From the NCBI GenBank assembly GCA_031835245.1, contig JAVKOQ010000377.1, positions 1-47,310 on the forward strand: a DNA stretch of 47,310 nt. The letters are read 5' to 3'. The DNA comes from Balamuthia mandrillaris (Eukaryota > Discosea > Longamoebia > Balamuthiidae). Both the position numbers and the translations under genes were made by a program. Each line of letters begins with the position of its first letter. Positions within the stretch are counted from its first letter, which is position 1. The notes below the pieces were generated by a model. The model was not told the DNA's origin. It did no database searches and saw only the letters and a program-made list of their open reading frames with translations. This document shows, one piece after another, positions 11,590 through 21,486 of the stretch.

Positions 11590-12407
11590 GTTCTACCCCG
11601 TCTAAGTTCTTCAACCGTTACTTCAATCCCTGTTCATTCTATACATAGTTTCTATGACATTCCAATGAAGAATGTGAAGCTTATCTTTCCCATCAAACAA
11701 ACGGGCCTCAACTGGGCTGACATTCTCTATTTTCTGATGCTGCTCAGTTGGGTGGTGACCATCTCCTTCAAGGCCTTCACCGCTATTTCTCGCTCCACCT
11801 ACCTCGACGAAGCTGTGCTTGGCATTCTCTTTGTGATGATGCCGCTACTGTTACGGTACATCAACAGAAAGATTGCCAGCAACAGAAGCTCTCGTCTGTG
11901 CAGCAATATGATCACCAACTCTCTCTACAATAACTCGCTCAACTGCAACCGCAGTGTGCTGAGCTATGTGAAGGAGAGCGCTGTGGAACAGGACTTCAAA
12001 GAACTGGTCATGACCTACTTTGTAATTTGGAAGTGGAAAGTGGGCATCAGTAGGGAGGAATTGGGTTTGTGCTTTGTGTTCCTTTCTTTTTGTCGTTTGT
12101 TCCTCTTGTCGTTTATTTCTTTGAGTTCTTCTCGTTTCCTCTCTGTTTCTCTGTCTCTCTGTCTCTGTCTCTCTGTCTCTGTCTCTGTCTCTCTGTCTCT
12201 GTCTCTGTCTCTGTCTCTGTCTCTGTCTCTGTCTCTGTCTCTGTCTCTGTCTCTGTCTCTGTCTCTGTCTTCTGTCTCTGTCTCTGTCTCTGTCTCTGTC
12301 TCTGTCTCTGTCTCTGTCTCTGTCTCTGTCTCTGTCTCTGTCTCTGTCTCTGTCTCTGTCTATCTCTGTCTCTGTCTCTGTCTTCTCTCTTCTCCCCTCT
12401 CTCTGTC

Positions 12408-12455
<48 letters not shown>

Positions 12456-12735
12456 GTATTCTGATTTTTTCTTTCTGTTGCAAAAAAACCAAGATGGTGC
12501 TTGTGAATATCTTTTGGAAAAGAGCTTCAAAGTGGAGGTCGACTTTGAGGTGAACGACCCCCTCCAAAAGCTATTAGCGGCCGGGCTCGTCGTCGAACGC
12601 AACAACGGGCTCTATTACACGCGGGAAGAGAGCTTCGTGGAGGATAAGTTGGAGGAGGAGCTCATCGCAACGGCCCACCAACACTTCATGCTGGACACGC
12701 AACAGGACATCCTCTCTGCATCCACCCCCTCCTGA
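9114..12735 (+). CDS. DUF3754 / TMEM143-like membrane protein
   Basis: Seven exons: 9114-9713, 10158-10448, 10578-10727, 10865-11054, 11220-11553, 11649-12064, 12494-12735; 740 residues. The first 150 residues are Ser/Pro rich and of low complexity. The conserved part contains [13 protein letters not shown], a region around [35 protein letters not shown], two adjacent membrane segments ([20 protein letters not shown] and [18 protein letters not shown]), then [15 protein letters not shown], the helix [12 protein letters not shown], and a C-terminal winged-helix-like block [20 protein letters not shown]...[13 protein letters not shown]. This order fits the DUF3754 family, which includes human TMEM143. 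The molecular function of the family is unknown. The N-terminus does not look like a clear mitochondrial presequence. Several introns are swollen by simple repeats. I am sure of the family and moderately sure of each exon. Confidence 0.8.
9762..10115 (+). repeat. GTTCTT / TTCTTC hexamer array filling intron 1 of the TMEM143-like gene
   Basis: About 350 nt of GTTCTT and TTCTTC units lie between donor 9714 and acceptor 10157. The sense strand is pyrimidine rich. The open frames here (poly Leu/Val, Ser/Cys, or Glu/Gln on the other strand) are repeat artefacts. Confidence 0.95.
10790..10835. repeat. (GA)n microsatellite on the sense strand of a TMEM143-like intron
   Basis: This GA run lies in intron 10728-10864 of a plus-strand gene. 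It is the main exception to the rule that pyrimidines are on the sense strand. Confidence 0.9.
12141..12452 (+). repeat. (TCTCTG)n then (CT)n array in TMEM143-like intron 6
   Basis: About 240 nt of TCTCTG hexamers are followed by TCTCT-rich sequence and a CT run, ending 41 nt before the acceptor at 12493. The open frames across it (Ser/Val or Arg/Asp alternation) are artefacts. Confidence 0.95.
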
Positions 12736-13231
12736 CACCAACTCGAGGGCTGGAGGAAACAATGCGTAAAAAGAACGAAGAAAAAACAGAAATGTTCATT
12801 TGGTGGCTCTAATATATAAAAATATATATAAACACTGTTATAATTGCTTATTATTAGGGCCGTTCATGGAATGGGTCCAGAGGATGTCCAATGCAGGAGT
12901 ACCTTAAGCTGAAGCTGTGCCACCGGACAAATTTCCGTGGGTTGAACGGACCCACCGTTTGCTTTGGTGCATCTTTTTTTTTGTTTCAAACAAAGAATAA
13001 AAAAAAAACTATAAAAAAAAAAGAATAAAACAACAGCTGAAGCCGTTATACCCAAACGGATTACTTCACGCTTCAACTTCCGGCTCGCGTTACTGGGCTC
13101 GTGTGGCTTCCAAGAAGAAAGAACGAGAAGGAGGAAGGAGTCAATAGGGAAAAAAAAAAAATACGTTTTGAGCTTTAAAAAAATACTATATACGGTTATA
13201 ATATTGGAGCAAGCAATCTGCGGACCATAGA
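12736..13231. other. Intergenic: TMEM143-like 3' flank and RhoGEF promoter
   Basis: No coding sequence recognised. An AT-rich stretch with ATATATA runs (about 12810-12835) may hold the upstream gene's poly(A) region. Poly(A) runs at 13000-13022 and 13149-13161 precede the RhoGEF start. Confidence 0.6.
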
Positions 13232-14167
13232 ATGGCGGCAGCCACCAGCACTAACCTAAGACCGCCGCCTCCGTTGTTGGCCAACGGGGAGCCGCCGCAG
13301 TACTATGACGACGAGGAAAGCGGCTATCAATACTACTTGGTACGTTGTTACATTCGATGTAACTCTCTCTTTTATTTTTATTTTCATTTTCATTTTTGAT
13401 TTATCAATCTCTCTCTCTCTCTCTTTTTCTTCTTCTTCGTTGTTTCTTTCTCTCTTTTGTCGTTCCTTTTTCTTTTGATGATGTGAAGGACGACGCGGGA
13501 GTACCTCAATGGGACACATACGGCTACTATGATGAAGAAGGCTTTTATCATTACTATTGCGATGAGGAGGAGGAGGAAGAATATTATGAGGAATGGGGCG
13601 AAGGAGAAGGAGGAGAAGACGGCAGCGAACAACAATGGAGTCAATCTGCAGACACCCCAACGGGAGCAGCAACGGAAGACGGCACGTATAACGACTATGA
13701 GAGCAGCTACGACGACAGCTCTGCCGACTATTACGATCACTACGAAGGAGAAGAAGGCGCAAGCGGAGAAGCTTATCACTACGAGGACGGCTCCTACGAA
13801 GACTACAATTACGATGAGCAAAGCAACGGCTATACGGACCATTACTATGAGGAAGGTGCAGCACCAGAATATCAACAGCAGTACTACGATGAATATGGAG
13901 AGTATAACAACTACCATGCGCCTTCCCCGCCGGCCACTGTGAGCGTACCGGAGCCTGTCAACGAGACGCCGGAGGAGCGGAAGGCGAGGCACAGGATTGA
14001 GGCCATGAAGGAGATCATCAAAACAGAGAGGGACTACGTTGCTGACCTTCAGTTGCTCATTGATGTATCTTGTCTTTTCTCTTCTCTTTATCTCTTTCTC
14101 AAGTTCTCTCGTCTTTATTCCCTTCTCTCTTGTCTTTCGCTTGTTCGCTCATTCTCTATCGTTGCTC

Positions 14168-14205
<38 letters not shown>

Positions 14206-14402
14206 CAGCGGTACATGCACCCACTAGTGCAACAAGGCATCATCGATAAACTACAATCCAACACCATTTTCTCAACCATGCCAACCATTCTGGGAGTTAA
14301 CACTCAACTCCTTCACGGTCTGTTATCCTTGGATGAACAAACCTGGCGAACACCTCAAGGAGAACACATCGCGGACCTCTTTCTCAAAACGGTTGAGTTT
14401 TT

Positions 14403-14458
<56 letters not shown>

Positions 14459-16869
14459 AAGTTTCACTCATACTTCTTTATGACACATAGATGCATTATT
14501 TTAAGATGTACAGCACCTATTGTTCCAACTACAGCACTGCGGTTACCTTTACCAACACACTATTTAAGAAAAATGCAGCTTTTGTAGCGTTTTGTGATGT
14601 ATGTTTTCTTTCATGCGTTGTTTCCTTGTTTGGTCTCTTGTCTGTTGTTCTACTCGCTTTCTTATTACGCTTCGTTTGTCTCGTTGTTTTTTTTTAAGTT
14701 CATCCATTGACCTTTATGCTTTTAAAGGCTGCTAAAGCCAGCACAAACACTAGATTGGACATCATCGACTTGCTTATTAAACCTGTGCAACGTATTTGTA
14801 AATACCCGTTGTTATTTAAGGTCTGTCTCTTTTATTTATTTTGGTTACTTCTTTTCTTTATGTTATTATTTGCTTATTAGACTTTTTTCCTGTGGCTCCC
14901 AGGAAGTCATACGGAATACAGATGAGAGTGATCCTGATTATGCCAAGCTTACAGAGGTGATGGATAAGCTCGGAGAAGTCGCCGAGCATGTCAATGAAAG
15001 CAAAAGAAATGCAGAGAATCTACAAATGTACGTTGTCTTACTTGCTTTTGTTTTTTGTCTGTTATGTTTTTGTTTTTGTTTTTGTTCTGGTTTTGGTTTT
15101 CAACTTTGTCGTCTTCTATGTATGTAGTGTAATGCAAATAGCCCAAGAGATTACAGACGTGCCATCAGACTTTTCTCTGGTGGCTCCAAATCGTCAGTTT
15201 GTCTTTCGCGGAGTGTTCCCAGTGATCATCGGCAACTCCAAAAGCTCCAAGTCTTCTCATCTTCTATTATTCAACGACCTCATCATCCATGTATGTTCTC
15301 GTTGTTTTTATCAGGTTAAAATAACTTCTCTTCTAACAATAATAACAGGCCAAAGCGATTCGCTTCACAAAGAAGTTAAAGATCAAACACATGTTCAATG
15401 TTCGTTCCGTGATTGTCAGAGACTTGCCTCCATTGGAAACAGCGACCGGCACCGAGGTCTCCTGTTTGCTTCACCAACTGGAACTGGAGGATGGAGTGGG
15501 CAAGGACATGATAATTCTCATCATCCAGTTCAAAGATCCGACAGAGAAAGACAAGTGGCGAGACGCCATTAGCACTGAAAAGAACTACCTCCAAAACGAG
15601 GAACTGGCCAAGCTCAAGTCCGTTCGAAAAGGACGCAGCATCCCGCTTAACACCAGCAGCAGCGAAGGAGGGGCGGGAGGATTACAGTCCTCTTCTGGAG
15701 GCTCCGCGAGACTGGCAGCCTCGGAGAAGGCCGCACTCAGGACCATCGGTGGCTCCAAGTCAGCCGTCAACACGTTGGCAGAGTTTCGCAACATGAAATT
15801 GGGTACTCTTCGACCAGGCTCCTCGCACATGGCCTCCTCGCCATTGCTGGACAGTAGTCTGCGGACCTCCCAATCGGAGCTGGTGAAAGAGGACTCGGGG
15901 AGGATGGCCAACCTGGACAAGTTGAAGGGCCTGATAGCTGCTGAGAAGGAAAAGTTAGGAGCGGTGGAGACGGAGCTGCAACAGTGGGAGACCAAGGCCA
16001 ATCGCCTGCGATTAGAGCTGCAATCCTACCAGCAGACCAATGCCGACCTCGAGAAGGAGATCGAGGCATGGAAGAGAAAAGCAGAAGGCAAGGAGGAACC
16101 ACCGACCGCCACTACAGTGACAGTCAAAGGACCCCCACCAGCAACTCCTCCCACGAGACCGAACTTTCCTCCACCTCGTCCACCTGCATCCACTACAGCT
16201 ACTGCAACATCTAACATGGTGACTAATGGTGGTGGTGGCCGAGGAGGAGCCTTTGCTCAGAACGCTATGAACGGAGGAGGAGCTGTAGGCGGTGCTGGTT
16301 TTGGCAGAGGCGGTAGTGGAATGGGCGGTGCTGGTGGCTTTGGGCGAGGAAGAGGAGGAGCTGCCGTGCCCCGAGGCGGTGCTGGTTTTAGAGGAGGAGG
16401 AGCAGGAGGAGTACCCAGAGGAGGAGGCGCAGGTGTTGGAGTACAAAGAGGAGGAGGAGGAGGAGGAGGAGGTGCCAACGGTGTTCAAAGAGGAGGAGCT
16501 CCAAGAGGTGGCGCAGGTGGAGCTCCCAGAGGAGCAGGAGGCTTTGCAAAAGGAACAGGACGTGGTGGTAACGTTACTGGTAACGGACAGGTTCGAGGAA
16601 GCGGTGGAGGCATGGCAAACCGTGGTGGTGGTGTTGGAGGACGAGGCGGTGCCTTTCTTCCCGGCCAAGGTCAAGTTGCAAGAGGACAACCAAACAGAGG
16701 AGCGCCTAGAGGAATGGGGACAAGAGGACGGGGCGGTGCTGCAGCTGGCCCTGGTCTTGGCTACGGTGGTGGCACAAGAGGAGGAGGTGGATTTGGAGGA
16801 AGGGGTGGCAGAGGAGGAGGATTTGGAGTTGCTGCTGGTGCAAACCAGCGAGGAGGTTTTTCCTCTTAA
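13232..16869 (+). CDS. RhoGEF (DH-PH) protein with Tyr/acidic N-terminus and Gly/Arg-rich tail
   Basis: Nine exons: 13232-13339, 13489-14064, 14209-14391, 14491-14598, 14728-14820, 14903-15027, 15128-15290, 15349-16869 (the model has eight coding blocks in phase); 958 residues. Residues about 25-175 are rich in Tyr, Asp, Glu and Ser. The Dbl-homology domain starts at about residue 205 with HRIEAMKEIIKTERDYVADL and includes LLIKPVQRICKYPLLFK, the diagnostic helix that binds Rho-family GTPases. A PH domain follows (about 410-530; FVFRGVFPVIIG, HLLLFNDLIIH). Next is a linker, a coiled coil (about 640-715, LDKLKGLIAAEKEKLGAVET), a Pro-rich patch and about 190 residues of GRGG/GGAG repeats to the stop. 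Family knowledge: DH-PH proteins exchange GDP for GTP on Rho/Rac/Cdc42. A Gly/Arg-rich tail is more typical of RNA-binding proteins and is odd here. Exon 8 is a single long open exon, so the tail is not a splicing guess. The count of nine in related species is unknown; eight exons are what I see. Confidence 0.88.
14406..14456 (+). repeat. (CT)n microsatellite in RhoGEF intron
   Basis: About 25 CT units in the intron 14392-14490, on the sense strand. Confidence 0.95.
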
Positions 16870-17093
16870 AGAGGAGAATTGGTTTAGAGTAACACTCCCT
16901 TGTCATACTTCAAACATAACTCACGCTATTAGGATGAGCAGATATTTGAACATTTGGCACTACTTATAACCACCTAATATGATAATAGATCATCCGTTCA
17001 GATCATAGTGGATCTACGAGTTTGAATTTTCATTGGTTCTTTCGGGCTTATAAAAAAAAGAGCTGAACAACCACAAAAACAGGGAAGAGGGGA

Positions 17094-19515
17094 ATGCAAG
17101 AGGAGAGCCACGCAGAGCCCAAGGCTTTCTTTACGGGAGGAGAAGCCCGGCTGACGCAGGACTACTTGCGATGGAGGGAGGAGGTCCGCTGGTGGAGGAC
17201 CGTGGCGTGCGCGGTGTGGGTCTTTGCCGTCTCTGTGGTGGCTCTGCAGTGCTTCCAGCTCTCTCCTTTCTTTTTCGCTGTTACAGGTACTGCTACCTTT
17301 TGTGTGTGTGTGATTCTCCTTCTTTTCTCTTCTCTCTTCTTTCTCTCTCTTTGTTGTTCGTTCTTCTCACCATTTGATTTACAGAGGGGTCGTTGTTGCG
17401 GAGCATCTTCCGGCGGTTGGCGCTTAGCCTCATCTTTGGGCTGGGCGTCACTCTTCACTGTTTAGCCTTTCGTGGTATTGTTCATGGTAATGCGTTTCTT
17501 CTTCTTCCACTTCTTCTTCTTCTTCTTTGTCTTCTTCTCTTCCTGCTCCCTTGGCCAATCAATCAACCACTTCTATCCTATTTTTCACTCCTACCACAGT
17601 AAAACGCACGGTGGAGCCGGTTGCTTGGCGGTGGCTGAAGGCGGTGAGCCAGCAGCCCCTCCACCTCTTTTTCGTGGCGTGCAATGCCCTCTCTGGTCTC
17701 ATTTGTACATGGGCTTTCCTTCGTGTGATCCACAGTTCTCACCTCTCTTCCTCCCTTCTTAATCCCGACTCTTGTGTTCGCGCCGCCTTTCTTAGGTTTT
17801 TTTTAACACTCGTCCCTCTCTCTTTCTCTCTCTTTCTGTCTCTTGTTCTTGCTTTCACCACACGCTCTCGCTTCTCTCCTTCGTGTGCTCCTCATTGCTG
17901 ACTTGGAGGGTGTATAGTGGTGGAGCAGACTTAGGAGGCCCGACAGCTGCTCAGTGTCTGGATACCAATTATTTGTTTGTGCTGGGGTGTGGGTTGTTTT
18001 TGGGCGTGTGGAACGCCATTGCTACCTTGCGGCAGGAACAACACCTCCTTTCATTTCCATCTTTGCAGGTATGATGTCTTCACCTCTCGCTATTCTTCCT
18101 CTACAATGTCTATTGTTAGACATGCTTGTCACACCTCTCTCTCATAATCATAGCGAGGACGCGTTTTTCAGCTCAAGTCAAGAGTTGGTGGTGCACTCCA
18201 ACACTCGCTAAAACAAGCTATATGGGCCTTGCCATCCTTCTATCTGCTTCATTTCTTCTTTGAGGTTCTGCAAGAGGGCTCTGCCTCTGTCCTTGATAAC
18301 AGCACAGCAGCAGATCACCTTAACCTCTCCTTGATGGTGCAGCTGTTCTTCGCCGCCACATTACTCTCACTTTGTTGGCGGCTCTCTTGCAACGTCGTAG
18401 AGATCATACTCACCCAGGTAGGTCTTCCTTCTTCACTTTGCCCTCTCTCTCCTCTCTTTGTATTTAATGTATGAGCTGCAATATTAGTGGTTATGTTTTG
18501 ATCCACTACGAAGTGCCTTGGCTACCAACGCCCCTCCTGGAAAGAGTGAGCATAGGTTAGGACAGGGGTTGTTGGATCAGACGGACCCGTTGATGCGGCA
18601 CTTGGCTTTCCTGGACCTTTCCATGCTGGCCTCCCATTCCACACGTCGCCGTGCCAACATCTTTGAAGATGATACCGCCAGAACATGGCAAGCCATCATG
18701 CATATCTGTTGTTCTCACATCGATGCTTTCTCTCTTGAAGTAATGCAAGTCATACGTGCGTGCTTTTTTCCTGTTGCTCTTCCCTACCTTCTCTTCCTGT
18801 TCTTTGTCCAGTGCTTAACAAATTTGATCCACCCACAGAAACCGTTAAAGCATTGAGAGAGGAAGAAAACATAGCAAAGAGGAAAGGAGAAGCTGCCTCA
18901 TCTGTCATTAGCAGCATCAAAGCAGGACCAGGTCTCTTTAAATCCCTCCGACAACGGCTGTTCCAACTGAATGATCAACAACGCACCCAACAACTGTTTG
19001 CAGAGTACAACCTTCTCCTTTGGAGCATCAAAGGTTGGACACAATTGAGACCTTTTTAACTATCAAGTTTACTGACTTCCATTCCTTTGATGTAAAACAA
19101 AACAGCACTAAGTCAAATGGTTTGCAAATCACGGGCAGAGGATCGTTACGGCGTGGTGCAGACAAGCGAGGGTGTGCTCATATCCCTACAGTCGCTGGTA
19201 GCCTGCCTTTTGGCCGTTGAGGAGTACGTGGAGCAACCTTGCGATGTGCCCTTCTCCTCCTCCTCACCTCTTGAAGGTCATCGCTTGGTCCGGCCTCAAC
19301 CTCATGCTGTTATCACCGGTATTCCCCCTCCCTCGTCCTCTCTCTCCCTCTCTCTGTCTTGCTCTCCTCTCTTTCAATTGCAACTTACGCAAAATGCAGC
19401 AACGCAAGATGCTATCTATGGCATTGTGACGGCGTTCTACGAACATCTTGCCTCCCTAAAGCTGCCACCTCGCTATAGCCAAAAGCTGCAACACTTTGTT
19501 GAGTTTGAAGAATGA
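17094..19515 (+). CDS. NDC1: Nucleoporin NDC1 (transmembrane nucleoporin)
   Basis: Nine exons: 17094-17286, 17385-17486, 17600-17795, 17918-18068, 18154-18417, 18488-18755, 18812-19033, 19106-19318, 19400-19515; 574 residues, near animal NDC1 length. The N-terminal half has about six membrane segments (for example VACAVWVFAVSVVALQCF, LALSLIFGLGVTLHCLAF, YLFVLGCGLFLGVWNAIA, HLNLSLMVQLFFAATLLSLC). Conserved marks are GGPTAAQCLDTNYLF before segment 5, and the soluble part beginning DPLMRHLAFLDLSMLA followed by STRRRANIFEDD and RTWQAIMHICC, all matching my recollection of vertebrate NDC1. A late block AEDRYGVVQTSEGVLISLQS matches the C-terminal domain. Role from the family: NDC1 anchors the pore scaffold in the pore membrane and helps insert pore complexes (and spindle pole bodies in yeast). 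It lies tail-to-tail with PDAP1, 101 bp apart. Confidence 0.88.
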
Positions 19516-19616
19516 ATGAAAGAAGTATTTAAAAACAAAGAATGAGAGAAAAAAGGTATCGCAAAAAATGTTGAGTAATTATCAGAGAGGAGCAAAAAAC
19601 AAGAAGGCGAAAAGGA

Positions 19617-20403
19617 CTACAAATAGGTGGAAGCTTTGTTGCGTTGTGCCTTTGCCCGAGCATCCTTTTGAGCCTCTTCTTTGGCTGTAAAAACAATCCA
19701 TTATGCATTAGTTGCATCAAGGAACAACACATTTGTTGCAAAAAAACCATACCTTGGACTTCTTCCTCAGCCTTTCTGGCAGCGGCCTCACGCTCTCTTC
19801 GGATCTTTTGGAGACGAGCAATGTCAGCTTGAGCCTGCGCCGTTTTGCCCTGTGCGTACAGCTTCTGGTATTCCTTCTTTTTTCTCTCTTTCTCAAGCGC
19901 TTCTCTGTTTGCACAGAAAGTTATAAAACAAAAACAAAACAAAAAAAAGAGAAAACGTGAGGAAGAACGGAGAAGCAAAACGGACCTTTCTTTTCGTGAA
20001 AGTTGCGTCTTTGTTTTGGTGACGTCTAGGTTGGCGGCCTTGATGGAAGTTTTTTTGCCCGCTCGGTTGGGGTTCGCCGTTTCGATAAGCTCTGCCGGTC
20101 CTTTGGGCTTCACTTTTCCTTCCTCTTCCTCCTCGCTGCTCTCTTCCTCGCTGCTCTCCTCGCTCTCTTCCTCCTTGCTGTTCTCCTCCTCGCTGTTCTC
20201 TGCCACTTCAATCTCTTCAGCGTCCCGGTAGGTCTTTTCTCCCCGTACTCTGCGAGCTCCCTTGGCAGCTCCCTTTTTCTTGGGCGCTCCTCCTTCGTCG
20301 TCTCCTCCCCGACCACCTATTGAGTTTACAAAAGCACCACCAATCAGCAAACCAAACACCAAACAAAAGAAAATCTTGCTTTCTTACCCTTGGGGCGTGG
20401 CAT
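19617..20403 (-). CDS. PDAP1: PDAP1 / casein kinase substrate phosphoprotein PP28 family
   Basis: Four exons: 20403-20388, 20316-19986, 19904-19753, 19684-19617; 188 residues, close to the human protein's 181. Family marks: start MPRPKGGRGG, an acidic Ser/Glu-rich middle with many potential casein kinase II sites, ELIETANPNRAGKKT, then TQLSRKEREALEKERKKKEY, YAQGKTAQAQADIARLQKIR and a Lys/Ala-rich end. This order matches human 28-kDa heat- and acid-stable phosphoprotein (PGPEGLIDIENPNR-like block, LSRRERE block and GKTEQAKADLARL block). The first exon is only 16 nt long; its phase and donor (G|GTAAG) fit. The protein is largely disordered; the proposed roles of its relatives (RNA association, growth-factor signalling) are loosely defined, so only family membership is claimed. 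Confidence 0.85.
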
Positions 20404-20831
20404 GTTTTAATATTTTAGTGAGTAGTGCTTTGGGGGGGAACCCTGAGAAAAGGTGTTTTGGTAGAGTTGACGTGCAACAGCCCGTGGGTGGTGGCGGTGG
20501 TCTGTTGTTGTTTTTTCTTTTTTTTCTCGTTTCTTTCTTCCTTTTCTTCCTTTTCTCCTCTTTTTTTTTTTATTTTTTTATTTTATTTTTGTGCCTCATT
20601 GTCGCTGCCCGCGGGTGGACATATAAGTATTGAGGAGTATGGTATTTTCCCACAGAGGCCAAGGGGAGAAGCGTGACATGTCCTCTTGGTTTTGTCCACC
20701 GCTGCAGCGAGAAATTAAATTTTTTTGCAAACAGCAGAAACACGACCACTGCAAACTTGGCGAATATAATTTGCTGCTTTTCCTTGTTTTCTTGTGTTCT
20801 CCGCCTTTTCAACGCGGGATCGACTCGCTGA

Positions 20832-21006
20832 TGCGTGCTGCAACGGTTGGAAGATTGGGAAGAGGAAGTGACCCAACTCAAAACCTCCACCAAAGAGTTG
20901 AGTGAAGAAGTGACCCAACTCGAAAACCGCATCGAGGTCCTGGAGACGAGACGCAAGAAAGCCCCCCAGGAGAATTTGGCATCACCTGTGCGCCAGGGGG
21001 GATGAG
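20832..21006 (+). pseudogene. Orphan coiled-coil open frame (exon fragment or small gene)
   Basis: The frame reads CVLQRLEDWEEEVTQLKTST, continues KELSEEVTQLENRIEVLETR, and ends RRKKAPQENLASPVRQGG at a TGA (21004-21006). It has heptad spacing of Leu/Val/Ile and an internal duplication (GAAGTGACCCAACTC occurs twice, 38 nt apart). A stop at 20829 precedes it, no ATG is in frame, and no convincing upstream exon was found. It could be the last exon of an unrecognised plus-strand gene, a gene relic, or chance. I do not recognise a family. Confidence 0.3.
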
Positions 21007-21027
21007 CTGTTGGCTTTCTTGCGTCTC
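20947..21027. repeat. 16-bp perfect inverted repeat (potential hairpin)
   Basis: GAGACGCAAGAAAGCC (20947-20962) and its exact reverse complement (21012-21027) flank a 49-nt loop. A C-run and a G-run inside the loop can extend the pairing. The left arm lies within the coiled-coil frame, the right arm after its stop. Confidence 0.85.
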
Positions 21028-21181
21028 TCTCTCTCTCTCTCTCTCCTGTCCTCGCTCGTATCCTCGCTCTTGTCCTTGCTCGCTTCTCTTCCTTACGCTC
21101 TCTCTACTCTCTTTCGCTCTCTCTTCCGTTCTGCTTGGTTTTAACAGCAGGTGAGGCAGTAGATACAACGAGTCGGTGTTA

Positions 21182-21440
21182 TTAAATGTACTTGCTGCTA
21201 GCGGCAGAAGGACCAGCATTGCTGGAATAGTACTGATCGGGAGAGGCGCTGATGCCAGAGTGGTCCATTCGGCTGAACAATCCCAACAGCAGCATTATAA
21301 ATAATAGTATGCCAACTAGCGATGGAAACAGGATTGAACCCGTTGTTCCTTCCAGTGCGTACCCATAGTACCTTTTGTGATAAAAGGACAGAAGAATGAA
21401 GGCAACATGGAATCAAGAATCAGGAGAAAACAATTAGAAT

Positions 21441-21486
<46 letters not shown>

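Larger units (their letters stand above)
20404..21181. other. Intergenic region with a coiled-coil coding remnant and an inverted repeat
   Basis: Between the PDAP1 start and the end of the FG-GAP gene. Most of it is T-rich (20509-20590) and shows no gene. At 20832-21006 the plus strand holds an open frame with heptad-like coding sequence, listed separately, followed by a 16-bp inverted repeat and a CT run (21023-21046). Confidence 0.6.

Noticed and set aside
11851-12567. Minus-strand Arg/Asp/Gln-rich frame of 238 codons
   Set aside because: It is the reverse of the TCTCTG hexamer array in an intron of the TMEM143-like gene.
16012-16969. Frames on both strands over the RhoGEF tail
   Set aside because: Shadows of the Gly/Arg-rich coding repeat; only the plus-strand frame continues from the PH domain.
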